Positions 1-7,665 of a stretch of DNA of 64,000 nt are shown here, in pieces. A program made the translations under genes and the position numbers. How positions within the stretch are numbered: the first letter of the stretch is position 1; each line of letters begins with the position of its first letter. Below the pieces are notes generated by a model. That model ran no database searches and was not told where the DNA came from. It saw nothing but the letters and a program-made list of their open reading frames with translations. The DNA is from an uncultured Bacteroidales bacterium (GTDB lineage Bacteria > Bacteroidota > Bacteroidia > Bacteroidales > Bacteroidaceae): NCBI GenBank assembly GCA_902779535.1, contig CACZBX010000004.1, positions 54,980 to 118,979 of the forward strand. The letters run 5' to 3'.

Positions 1-77
1 TTTCTTTTCTCCTTAAAAATAACTTTCTTTTAAAATGCGGGTGCAAAAGTAATCATTTAAAATCATTTAGCAAATTT

Positions 78-108
78 TTTGGAATAAAAAAAAAGATGTT
101 TATTTTTG
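78..108 (+). promoter_or_regulatory. Bacteroidota sigma-A promoter of the CPBP protease/epimerase pair
   Basis: TTTG at 78-81, a 19-nt spacer, then TATTTTTG at 101-108, an exact match to the TTTG-N19-21-TAnnTTTG consensus of Bacteroidota. The expected transcription start, about 5-10 nt further on, falls after the first in-frame ATG at 96. The ATG at 138 is therefore the likely translation start. Bases 1-77 are AT-rich and show no gene. Confidence 0.7.
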
Positions 109-137
109 TCTATTCTTTGACACCTAATTATATTATT

Positions 138-974
138 ATGCACTTCAATAAAGAAAAGTTTCAGTTGGCATGGGTTCCCTTTAAACTGGTTTGTTATTTC
201 TTCTTGTATCAATTACTTTGTACATATGGTTTTCAACTCTTGTTTCATGCCTTGAACATCGGCGGAAATCATGCAACCATTTATGCGTCAGCCGTGGCTC
301 TGGTCGTATCCGGCCTACTGATGATCGCACACCTGCTTTTCTTCCGTTACGCATCGTTTAAGTCGGAAGACGGTTCGTTCACCTCTTTCAAGACGATATT
401 ACTCTGCTTGCCATTAGTCATCGCATCACTCCTAGCCTCCAATATCATTGGTGAGTTATTGGAACTGCCCAATATCTACGAGGATTTATTCTACAGTCTC
501 AGTCGGAACGTGTTTGGGTTCTTATCCATCGCTTTGATTGCACCGATTGCCGAGGAAATGCTGTTCCGGGGTGGCATCGAGGGTTTTCTCCTGCGCAGGA
601 AGATCAAGCCGATCATCGCCATCTTGGTTTCCGCAATCATCTTTGGCGTAATTCATGCCAATCCCGCCCAAATATTCTTTGCGACCATCTTAGGTATCAT
701 ATTCGGCTGGATGTATTACCGTACAGGCAGTATCCTTCCCTCCATTGTAGGTCATGTACTGAACAACACGGTTTCCGTTTCGGTCATGGCCACTTCGCCC
801 ATCGAAGATATGAGTAAGACGACGGCTGAAACAATCGGGCTGACAGCTACATGGCTTTTGCTCATTGCCTGCATTGCAATAGCCATCCTTTCTTTCCTCT
901 ACTTAAACAAGAAGTTGCCGGCCTCACCTTTTAACGGGTACGAGAACGTTAATACGAACTTAAATCAAGAATAA
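138..974 (+). CDS. CPBP (CAAX/Abi) family intramembrane metalloprotease
   Basis: A polytopic membrane protein of 278 residues with the three signature motifs of the CPBP glutamic/metallo-type intramembrane protease family. These are EEMLFRG (EExxxR), FGVIHANP (FxxxH) and HVLNNT (HxxxN), all in the C-terminal two thirds. Several hydrophobic helices surround them. The ATG at 138 is preferred to the one at 96 because a consensus promoter covers 78-108. Only 2 nt separate the stop from the following AGE-family gene, so the two are co-transcribed. Family members process prenylated proteins, peptides or bacteriocins; the substrate here cannot be read from the sequence. Confidence 0.85.
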   Translation: MHFNKEKFQLAWVPFKLVCYFFLYQLLCTYGFQLLFHALNIGGNHATIYASAVALVVSGLLMIAHLLFFRYASFKSEDGSFTSFKTILLCLPLVIASLLASNIIGELLELPNIYEDLFYSLSRNVFGFLSIALIAPIAEEMLFRGGIEGFLLRRKIKPIIAILVSAIIFGVIHANPAQIFFATILGIIFGWMYYRTGSILPSIVGHVLNNTVSVSVMATSPIEDMSKTTAETIGLTATWLLLIACIAIAILSFLYLNKKLPASPFNGYENVNTNLNQE

Positions 975-976
975 TT

Positions 977-2152
977 ATGTTATTTCAAACATTATCAAAG
1001 CTATACAAGGACGAATTGCTCGAAAAGGTACTTCCTTTCTGGCTGAATTGTTCGCAAGACAAAGAGTATGGCGGTTATTTTACCTGCCTTAACCGTGACG
1101 GAAGTGTATTCGACACAGATAAGTTTATCTGGCTTCAAGGTCGTGAAGTGTGGATGTTTGCCATGCTATATAATAAGGTGGAGAAACGGCAGGAATGGCT
1201 CGACTGCGCCATTCAAGGGGGCGAGTTCCTAAAGAAATACGGTCATGACGGGAACTTGAACTGGTATTTCTCCCTGGATCGCCAAGGCAATCCGCTTGTC
1301 GAACCGTATAATATCTTCTCATATACCTTTGCAACGATGGCTTTCGGACAGCTGAGTATTGCCACAGGCAACCCTGAATATGCTCAGATTGCCAAGCAAA
1401 CGTTCGACATCATTCTTCAGAAGATGAACAACCCGAAGGGGAAATGGAATAAGCTACACCCGGGGACTCGCGGATTGAAGGGATTCTCCCTCCCGATGAT
1501 CATATGTAACCTGGCTTTGGAGATAGAGCCGCTGCTAGATGAACAGTTTCTTCTCCAAACCGTCGAGACCTGTATTCACGAAGTAATGGATGTTTTCTAT
1601 CGTCCTGAGCTTGGCGGAATCATCGTTGAGAACATCGGAAGTAACAACCAACTCGTCGATTGCTTCGAGGGCCGGCAAGTCACACCCGGACACGCCATCG
1701 AAGCCATGTGGTTTATCATGGACCTTGGTAAACGCCTCAACCGTCCCGACCTTATTGAAAAGGCTAAGGATATCACGTTGACCATGCTCGACTTCGGATG
1801 GGACAAGGAATACGACGGAATTTATTATTTCATGGATTATAAAGGATATCCTCCACAACAGTTGGAATGGGATCAGAAGTTGTGGTGGGTACACATCGAG
1901 TCACTGATTTCTACGCTGAAAGGCTATCAGCTGACAGGCGACAAGCGTTGTCTCGACTGGTTCTATCGCCTTCACGACTATGTATGGACACATTTTAAAG
2001 ATCCAGAATACCCTGAATGGTACGGCTACCTCAACCGCCGCGGTGAAGTTTTGCTTCCGCTTAAAGGTGGCAAGTGGAAGGGCTGCTTCCATGTACCAAG
2101 AGGTTTGTACCAATGCTGGATGATCTTGGAAGATCTAGCGAAGAAAGAATAG
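977..2152 (+). CDS. N-acylglucosamine 2-epimerase (AGE) family protein
   Basis: A 391-residue soluble protein of the usual AGE family length with the (alpha/alpha)6-barrel type sequence. Recognisable pieces are WLQGREVWMFAMLYN near residue 55, GHAIEAMWFIMDLG near 240, KLWWVHIESL near 303 and GGKWKGCFHVPRGLYQCW near the C-terminus. The family interconverts N-acylglucosamine and N-acylmannosamine or epimerises cellobiose or mannose ends, so the exact sugar is uncertain. It starts 2 nt after the protease gene and has no separate promoter. A REP-like repeat follows 39 nt after its stop. Confidence 0.85.
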   Translation: MLFQTLSKLYKDELLEKVLPFWLNCSQDKEYGGYFTCLNRDGSVFDTDKFIWLQGREVWMFAMLYNKVEKRQEWLDCAIQGGEFLKKYGHDGNLNWYFSLDRQGNPLVEPYNIFSYTFATMAFGQLSIATGNPEYAQIAKQTFDIILQKMNNPKGKWNKLHPGTRGLKGFSLPMIICNLALEIEPLLDEQFLLQTVETCIHEVMDVFYRPELGGIIVENIGSNNQLVDCFEGRQVTPGHAIEAMWFIMDLGKRLNRPDLIEKAKDITLTMLDFGWDKEYDGIYYFMDYKGYPPQQLEWDQKLWWVHIESLISTLKGYQLTGDKRCLDWFYRLHDYVWTHFKDPEYPEWYGYLNRRGEVLLPLKGGKWKGCFHVPRGLYQCWMILEDLAKKE

Positions 2153-2190
2153 TTACCTATAGTTGGGAATTGCGTCGTTGGGATTGTATG

Positions 2191-2299
2191 TCCTCGGGGA
2201 TTTGTAATCCCCGAGACAATAACTGCGGATTCTTAATTCGCGCGGGTCACAGAACCGCTGCTAATCAACCTGTGGATCCGAAGATCCACAGGGACAAAT
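2191..2299 (+). repeat. REP-like four-hairpin repeat, copy 1
   Basis: Four consecutive inverted repeats: GGGGATTTGTAATCCCC, GCGGATT/AATTCGC, CGGGTC/GAACCG (imperfect) and TGTGGAT/ATCCACA, ending in GGGACAAA. The same modules in the same order occur at 7517-7593 and 43520-43626. A 3' fragment lies at 2576-2602. All full copies have the same orientation and lie just downstream of a plus-strand gene. No REP-associated transposase is in the window. Confidence 0.75.
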
Positions 2300-2340
2300 A
2301 GAAATATTATGTCACATACACGCAACTCTAAACTCAAATA

Positions 2341-2430
2341 TACCTTCACACCTTCACAAAATCGAAAGCACTATAAATCAAATATTTAAATGTTAATAAT
2401 TGTATAAATGTGAAGGTAATACCTTCACAA
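2341..2430. repeat. ACCTTCACA direct and inverted repeat cluster
   Basis: ACCTTCACA at 2342-2350 is followed at once by CCTTCACA. After an AT-rich stretch comes a perfect hairpin, TGTGAAGGT (2409-2417), AAT, ACCTTCACA (2421-2429). It lies in the 584-bp gene-free stretch 2153-2736. No gene is seen there. The hairpin could end transcription or bind a protein; the role is unknown. Confidence 0.4.
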
Positions 2431-2474
2431 AACTCAAACACATAGGAAGAAAAACAAAGTCCGCATCCTATTCG

Positions 2475-2493
2475 GGCCTAGACAAGCTAGGCC
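2475..2493. repeat. GGCCTAG hairpin
   Basis: A perfect 7-bp stem, GGCCTAG-acaag-CTAGGCC, stands in the repeat-rich gap 2153-2736. It resembles the other short GC-rich REP-type hairpins nearby but is not part of the four-hairpin element. Confidence 0.4.
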
Positions 2494-2575
2494 ACTACAA
2501 ATACAAATTGATTATTTATAGTTTACATTAGCGTTATCGTTCTCGTCAATTACCTTCCGCCCTTTTGCAAAAACT

Positions 2576-2602
2576 TGTGATTCGGAGATCCACAGAGACA
2601 AA
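2576..2602 (+). repeat. REP-like repeat, 3' fragment
   Basis: TGTGATTCGGAGATCCACAG followed by AGACAAA matches the last hairpin and tail of the repeat at 7517-7593 with one arm decayed. The first three hairpins are missing, so it is a truncated copy. Confidence 0.5.
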
Positions 2603-2624
2603 TGAAATACACATGATAAATTAA

Positions 2625-2714
2625 GTTTATCACATAGGTGAAAAGCCTTTATCACATAGGTGATAAGCTTTTATCACAAGTGTGAAAAACCCTTGTCACC
2701 TAGGTGACAAGGGT
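2625..2714. repeat. Array of four TCAC-N4-GTGA dyads with 22-bp period (copy 1)
   Basis: TCAC-N4-GTGA occurs at 2630, 2652, 2674 and 2696, exactly 22 bp apart each time. The linkers are AT-rich, of the form AAAGCCTTTA. The last unit extends to a perfect 26-bp palindrome (2689-2714). The same array with the same period and unit number, and the same left border AATTAAGTTTATCACAT, occurs at 20611-20705. Both copies lie between convergent genes and just downstream of a minus-strand gene. A transcript would fold into consecutive hairpins, so termination is one possible role; protein binding is another. Confidence 0.8.
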
Positions 2715-2736
2715 AATCTATTTAATCGATAGGTTA

Positions 2737-3492
2737 TTATTTCACCAATTCCAAGCACTCTACCGGTTTGTTGGTCGTAATGAAATCAACACCCTGTTCG
2801 ATGAACGCCTTCATCATGTCCAGGTCATTGACAGTCCATACATTCACCTTCAAGCCTAAGTCGTGCGCCTCCTTGATCCACTCAGGATGTTCCACGAATT
2901 TACTGTAATGGTAATCCAGGCCAGCCATGCCCAAAGCTTTCAAATCGGCCGGACTGACATCACCGTTCAAGTAATAGACTTCAGCCGATGGGGCAAGCCG
3001 CACCAGTTCCTTGCAGACATTCATACTAAAGGCGATGTAGTCGGTACGGTCTTCCAAGCCATATTTCCGTACCAAGTTCACGATGGCAAGCACCGAGCGA
3101 TCCTCCATCACGACACGTTTGTTCGATTTAATCTCCAGCACCATCCGCATCGTCGGGATCTTTGTTCCTGCCTCCAGATACTCCTCCAATGTCGGTAACT
3201 TTTCTCCGTTAGGCAAAACCAAGTTCTTTAGGGCAGCATACGTAGAAGTCTGGATAGGTATTCCTTGAATAGATGCGTCATGATTGACGACCAACACGTC
3301 ATCGGCCGTGATATGAACATCGAACTCCGACCCGAACACTCCGATCTCACCGGCTTTGTTCAAAGATGCAATACTATTCTCGTACGAACCTACCGTATCC
3401 CAGTAGCCACGATGTGCAACAACCTTTGTCTGAGCATACATCGTTGCCGTCATACCCAGCATGCAGGCAATAAGCAGTAATATTTTTTTCAT
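2737..3492 (-). CDS. Secreted glycerophosphodiester phosphodiesterase family protein
   Basis: 251 residues with a signal peptide (MKKILLLIACMLGMTATMYA) and a GDPD TIM barrel. The catalytic HRG lies at residue 28 on (HRGYWDTVGSYENS) and the metal-binding E/D pair in EFDVHITADD. VVNHD carries the second histidine and VNVWTVND sits near the C-terminus. It would hydrolyse glycerophosphodiesters to glycerol-3-phosphate and an alcohol in the periplasm. A -7-like TATTTTTG (3549-3556, minus) lies upstream without a clear -33 box. The 22-bp dyad array follows its stop codon. Confidence 0.85.
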   Translation of the reverse strand: MKKILLLIACMLGMTATMYAQTKVVAHRGYWDTVGSYENSIASLNKAGEIGVFGSEFDVHITADDVLVVNHDASIQGIPIQTSTYAALKNLVLPNGEKLPTLEEYLEAGTKIPTMRMVLEIKSNKRVVMEDRSVLAIVNLVRKYGLEDRTDYIAFSMNVCKELVRLAPSAEVYYLNGDVSPADLKALGMAGLDYHYSKFVEHPEWIKEAHDLGLKVNVWTVNDLDMMKAFIEQGVDFITTNKPVECLELVK

Positions 3493-3627
3493 GATTATTT
3501 GATTTGTTTGAAATTACCGACTAATTTATGTCTTTTCAGTGAATAAAACAAAAATATCCTTCTCTATTTAAAGAAGATAACACCTAATTTGTTACATTTG
3601 CCGACAATAATCAAAGATTCACTGACA

Positions 3628-4431
3628 ATGAAAAGACTCGTTTCTGCTTTCATGCTCTTCATGATGGTCACTATCGCCATTCAGGCCCAGGATTATAAAC
3701 TAATTAAGGACATCCCCTACCGTACAACAGGCAATGAATATGCGTTAAGTCGTTGCAAACTGGATATTTATTATCCGGAAAACGTCAAAGACTTCGTCAC
3801 AGTGGTTTGGTTTCACGGTGGCGGACTGATTGGCGGCGAGAAAGATATCCCACAAGGCTTCAAAAACAGCGGTCTGGCTGTCGTGACAGTAAACTACCGC
3901 CTTTTGAACAAAGCAGAGATAGCCGACTGCATCGATGATGCTGCAGCTGCCGTTGCCTGGACATTCAAACATATTGCAGAATATGGCGGAAATACGGAAA
4001 AGATTATTGTATCGGGACACTCGGCCGGCGGTTATCTGACCGACATGATCGGACTGAACAAGGAATGGCTGAAGAAATATGATATCGATGCCGACCGCAT
4101 CGCTGCACTGATTCCTTTCAGCGGACAAGTGGTTACACACTATAATGTGCGGGCAAAGAAAGGATTAAAGCCTACACAACCCATCATTGACGAATATGCT
4201 CCGCTGTTTTTCGTTCGTCCCGACTGTCCTCCTATCTTGATTGTTTCGGGCGACCGTAATCTGGAACTCTATGGCCGCTATGAGGAGACCGCCTATTTCT
4301 GGAGACTTTTCCAGGAAGTTGGGCATAAAGAAGCCTATCTCTATGAGTTAGATGGCTTTGATCATGGGGCAATGGTGGAGCCAGGCTGCCATATCCTGAA
4401 GGAATATGTCAAGAAAAGATTCAAGAAGTAA
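3628..4431 (+). CDS. Secreted alpha/beta hydrolase (esterase/lipase-like)
   Basis: 267 residues from the ATG at 3628, which opens a clear signal peptide (MKRLVSAFMLFMMVTIAIQAQ). The earlier in-frame ATG at 3589 is rejected because the -7 element TACATTTG sits at 3593-3600. The oxyanion-hole HGGG (VWFHGGGLIGGEK), the nucleophile elbow GHSAGG and a late DGFDHGAM carrying the histidine mark a BD-FAE/HSL-type esterase fold. The substrate is unknown. It is followed 16 nt later by an EamA transporter. Confidence 0.8.
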   Translation: MKRLVSAFMLFMMVTIAIQAQDYKLIKDIPYRTTGNEYALSRCKLDIYYPENVKDFVTVVWFHGGGLIGGEKDIPQGFKNSGLAVVTVNYRLLNKAEIADCIDDAAAAVAWTFKHIAEYGGNTEKIIVSGHSAGGYLTDMIGLNKEWLKKYDIDADRIAALIPFSGQVVTHYNVRAKKGLKPTQPIIDEYAPLFFVRPDCPPILIVSGDRNLELYGRYEETAYFWRLFQEVGHKEAYLYELDGFDHGAMVEPGCHILKEYVKKRFKK

Positions 4432-4447
4432 TTAGTCGCCTAACAGC

Positions 4448-5383
4448 ATGCACTACATCGGAGAGATCATTTCTCTAATCGTTGCTTTCTCGTGGACGAT
4501 TTCTGCGGTCTGTGCAGAGGTTGCCAGTAAACGGATCGGTACATTACAACTAAATGTCATCCGACTTATCCTGTCTCTCATCTTCCTGGGAGTAACCATG
4601 TATGTCGTTACCGGCTCTCCCTTCCCTCTTTACGCCGATGGGAAGGCATGGCTTTGGCTCTCTCTCTCCGGATTCGTGGGGTATGTGCTTGGCGATTACT
4701 GCCTGTTCAACTCCTATCTCTTAATCGGCTCGCGCTTCGGCCAATTATTCATGACACTTGCCCCACTGGCGGCCGCCATATCCGGCTGGATCCTGTTAGG
4801 CGAACGGCTCAGCATGCAGGCATGGCTCGGTATGTTCGTGACGATGAGCGGTATCAGCATTTCCATTCTGAACAAAGGGAAAGAGAAAGGACATAAGCTG
4901 GAACTGAAACTGCCCGTAAAAGGAGTGTTGCTCGGCATCGGAGCGGGTATCGGGCAAGGTGTGGGACTGGTCCTCAGCAAAATGGGTATGAACTATTACG
5001 AATTGTCCATCCCCGAAGGAATGGATACGATTCACACACTCGTTCCTTTCGCCTCTACGTGGGTAAGAGCATTAACAGGGGCTATCTGCTTTCTTATCGT
5101 GATGTATTTCCAGAAAGAATTCCATACCCTCCCTGTTGTGCTGAAAGATAAAAAAGGGATGTTCGCTGCTGTCGGCACGACCATCTCAGGGCCTTTTATC
5201 GGCGTGTCCCTGTCGCTGATGGCCGTAAACTATACCGAGGCTGGAATCGCCTCAACCTTGATGGCACTGACCCCCATCATCATCCTCTTGCCGGCCTATC
5301 TTTTCTTCAAACAAAAGATTACGTGGATGGAGATTATCGGTGCTTTCATCAGTGTGATTGGTGTATCGCTCTTCTTCCTCTGA
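4448..5383 (+). CDS. EamA/DMT family transporter
   Basis: 311 residues with about ten hydrophobic helices in two homologous EamA halves. The first half ends near GWILLGERLSMQAWLGM and the second near FFKQKITWMEIIGAFISVIG. Drug/metabolite transporter superfamily exporters of this kind move amino acids or other metabolites; no substrate is evident. It lies 16 nt after the esterase gene and meets the FMN-binding gene tail to tail with no spacer. Confidence 0.85.
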   Translation: MHYIGEIISLIVAFSWTISAVCAEVASKRIGTLQLNVIRLILSLIFLGVTMYVVTGSPFPLYADGKAWLWLSLSGFVGYVLGDYCLFNSYLLIGSRFGQLFMTLAPLAAAISGWILLGERLSMQAWLGMFVTMSGISISILNKGKEKGHKLELKLPVKGVLLGIGAGIGQGVGLVLSKMGMNYYELSIPEGMDTIHTLVPFASTWVRALTGAICFLIVMYFQKEFHTLPVVLKDKKGMFAAVGTTISGPFIGVSLSLMAVNYTEAGIASTLMALTPIIILLPAYLFFKQKITWMEIIGAFISVIGVSLFFL

Positions 5384-5821
5384 TTATTTCAGTGTGTGTG
5401 TGAGGTAATATTCTACTCCGCGCTTGATGTTCTCGGTCACGGCATCAGCAGTCCATGTAGCCCCACTCACCGCATCGACACTTGCCGGGGAGGACTTCTT
5501 GACATTCATACCGATGAACTTCGGGAAATGTTCTACTTTTATCAAATGGAAATACTTCGGAGTTTCTTTATTTGGCAAGGCTTCTATCTTGACAATCTTA
5601 TCTTTGAGGATAAATAATTTCAAGGGAATAACGTCCTCGTATCCAATTACATCTTCAGCCAAAGTCTCGGTCATTACAATTACTGTATCCTTTACCCCAC
5701 GGTACATCACATTCTTGTCTGCTTGTGGCTTTTGGTCAGCACCGCCCGAGAATGAAGAAAAGACAACTCCCGCTAAAAGCAAGAACATAAAAGACAATGA
5801 CTGGATATTACTTTTTTTCAT
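5384..5821 (-). CDS. Small FMN-binding domain protein, exported
   Basis: 145 residues from the ATG at 5821, with an N-terminal hydrophobic segment ending near SSFSGGA. The C-terminal SGATWTADAVTENIKRGVEYYL is the SGAT[S/T] signature of FMN_bind domains (RnfG/NqrC/NosR type), where the Thr can carry covalently bound FMN. The upstream in-frame TTG at 5854 is rejected because a promoter -7 box (TATTTTTG, minus, 5852-5859) covers it. No rnf or nqr genes adjoin, so its redox partner is unknown. Confidence 0.75.
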   Translation of the reverse strand: MKKSNIQSLSFMFLLLAGVVFSSFSGGADQKPQADKNVMYRGVKDTVIVMTETLAEDVIGYEDVIPLKLFILKDKIVKIEALPNKETPKYFHLIKVEHFPKFIGMNVKKSSPASVDAVSGATWTADAVTENIKRGVEYYLTHTLK

Positions 5822-6056
5822 AGTTCTATAATACGATATGTTTATCGGATGCAAAAATACAAAATAAAATTAATAAGCGGCAATACCGACATATAGGTAT
5901 TTGGGCATGGACTTACGGCCTGACACTTCTGTTTCTATCTCTTGAAGAATCATCAGTTTTTAGGAAATTTAAGGTGGATAATTTCATTTTCAAATTAAAA
6001 ACGTTTAAATTTATGGTTACTAAAATTAAACACATCAATTCTAAAATAGTAGAACC

Positions 6057-7499
6057 ATGAAAGACTTAAAGATGTACATCAACGGAAAGTTCGTTGAGAG
6101 CCGTTCAGGCAAATGGATTGAGGTATTAAATCCTTCAACCGAAGAGGTAACAAGCCGTCAACCAGACGGAACGGTAGAGGATGTGGCAGAAGCCATTGAC
6201 GCTGCTGTAAAGGCACAGAAGGAATGGGCAAAGATTCCTGCATGCGAGCGTGCCGTTTATCTGCATAAACTGGCTGATGGTATTCGTGCGAACTTCGACA
6301 AGTTCCAGGAGATCTTGGTCAGAGAGCAAGGAAAGACACAGGCTCTGGCAGCCACCGAGGTGGGCGTAACTGCTACTTACTTCGATTATATGGCAGAATT
6401 TGCACGCCGCATCGAAGGCGAGATTATCCAGAGTGACGCGCCGAATGAAACCATGATGCTGTTCAAGAAGCCGATCGGCGTTGCTGCCGGCATCCTCCCT
6501 TGGAACTTCCCGTTCTTCCTGATTGCACGTAAGGCCGGTGCTGCCTTGATGGCCGGATGTTCCATCGTGATCAAGCCGTCACAGCTTACTCCGGAGAACT
6601 GCTGCGAATTCTGTAAGATTGTCGATGAGGTTGGACTTCCAGCTGGTGTGTTTAACGTAGTGACAGGTAAGGGCTCTGTAGTCGGTAACGCCATGGCAAG
6701 CAGTCCGAAGGTTGGAATCGTCAGCCTTACAGGTAGCGTTGGCGCAGGAACACAGATCATGGAAGCTGCTGCACCGAACATCACAAAGGTATCATTGGAA
6801 CTGGGCGGTAAGGCCCCGGCCATCGTATTCCCGGATGCCGACCTTGAGTTGGCTGCTCAGGCAATCCTTGAATCACGTATCGGCAATAGCGGGCAGATTT
6901 GCAACAATGCAGAGCGTGTCTATGTACACAAGGACATCAAGGAAGAGTTTACCAAACTAATTGTCAAGAAATTCCAGGCTGTAAAAGTAGGAAATCCTGC
7001 CATCGTCAAGGATGCCGACATGGGACCACTGGTAGAGAAACGTGCTTTGGAGAGCGTCATGGCAAAAGTGGACCATGCCGTAGAACAAGGTGCAAAGATT
7101 CTGTGCGGCGGACATCGCGTAGGCGACAAGGGATACTTCTATGAGGCTACTGTCTTGGACAATGTAAAACAAGACTTTGACATTGTTCATGAGGAAACCT
7201 TTGGACCGGTATTGCCATTGATTGAGTTTGACAACATCGATCAAGTCATAGAATGGGCAAATGATGTAGAATATGGTTTGGCTTCATCTGTCTTCACGAA
7301 AGATATTGATACGGCAACCCGTATCTGCCGTGAAATCGAGTTTGGTGAAACTTACATCAACCGTATGCACTTCGAGGCTATCCAGGGATTCCACGCAGGT
7401 GTGAAGAAATCTGGTATCGGTGGTGCTGATGGCAAACATGGATTGGAGGAATACCTCGTTACTCATGTGGTTTATCTGGATACACACTATCACCACTAA
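6057..7499 (+). CDS. aldA: Lactaldehyde/glycolaldehyde dehydrogenase (AldA type)
   Basis: 480 residues, the length of Escherichia coli AldA (479), and alike along its whole course by recall. Shared pieces are DYMAEFARRIEGEIIQSD, GILPWNFPFFLIARK, ELGGKAPAIVF, NSGQICNNAERVYV with the catalytic Cys, FGETYINR and KSGIGGADGKHGLEEYL. It oxidises L-lactaldehyde, a product of fucose and rhamnose breakdown, to lactate with NAD+. No fucose or rhamnose genes lie in the window. It stands alone between a 200-bp upstream region and a REP-like repeat. Confidence 0.85.
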   Translation: MKDLKMYINGKFVESRSGKWIEVLNPSTEEVTSRQPDGTVEDVAEAIDAAVKAQKEWAKIPACERAVYLHKLADGIRANFDKFQEILVREQGKTQALAATEVGVTATYFDYMAEFARRIEGEIIQSDAPNETMMLFKKPIGVAAGILPWNFPFFLIARKAGAALMAGCSIVIKPSQLTPENCCEFCKIVDEVGLPAGVFNVVTGKGSVVGNAMASSPKVGIVSLTGSVGAGTQIMEAAAPNITKVSLELGGKAPAIVFPDADLELAAQAILESRIGNSGQICNNAERVYVHKDIKEEFTKLIVKKFQAVKVGNPAIVKDADMGPLVEKRALESVMAKVDHAVEQGAKILCGGHRVGDKGYFYEATVLDNVKQDFDIVHEETFGPVLPLIEFDNIDQVIEWANDVEYGLASSVFTKDIDTATRICREIEFGETYINRMHFEAIQGFHAGVKKSGIGGADGKHGLEEYLVTHVVYLDTHYHH

Positions 7500-7516
7500 A
7501 CAAAACAAGAGTTTCG

Positions 7517-7593
7517 TTGGGGATTCATAAATCCGTGCGGGTCGCAGACCCGCTGTTACCCACCCTGTGGATCCGGAGATCCACAGAGACAAA
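7517..7593 (+). repeat. REP-like hairpin repeat, copy 2 (internally shortened)
   Basis: GGGGATTCATAAATCC runs straight into GTGCGGGTC-GCA-GACCCGC, then CTGTGGAT/ATCCACAG and AGACAAA. Compared with the copies at 2191 and 43520, the first and second hairpins are fused into one. This looks like a deletion between their similar arms. It begins 17 nt after the aldA stop. Confidence 0.75.
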
Positions 7594-7604
7594 AAAATCC
7601 AAAA

Positions 7605-7653
7605 GAATAAAAAAAGACGAGGATGTGCCGAAAGACACATCCTCGTTCTTTTT
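7605..7653. terminator. Bidirectional intrinsic terminator
   Basis: An 11-bp perfect stem ACGAGGATGTG (7617-7627) / CACATCCTCGT (7636-7646) with an 8-nt loop. An A-rich tract lies on the left and TTCTTTTTAT on the right. It sits between the convergent aldA and glycyl-radical activase genes and can end transcription from both sides. Confidence 0.85.
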
Positions 7654-7665
7654 ATAGGTTCTTAC

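Noticed and set aside
1125..1894. Several antisense reading frames of 60-120 codons within the AGE-family gene
   Set aside because: They lie fully inside a well-supported gene, have biased compositions and match no family. The same applies to the long antisense frames inside secA, hypD, pepD and hutU.
2625..2714. CRISPR array from regular 22-bp repeats
   Set aside because: The conserved part is only two 4-base arms, units abut with 10-bp AT-rich linkers instead of unique 30-bp spacers, there are four units and no cas genes.
2625..2714. CRP/FNR-type binding sites from GTGA/TCAC half sites
   Set aside because: CRP-type sites are TGTGA-N6-TCACA. Here the order is TCAC-N4-GTGA, and between units GTGA-N10-TCAC, so the spacing does not fit.
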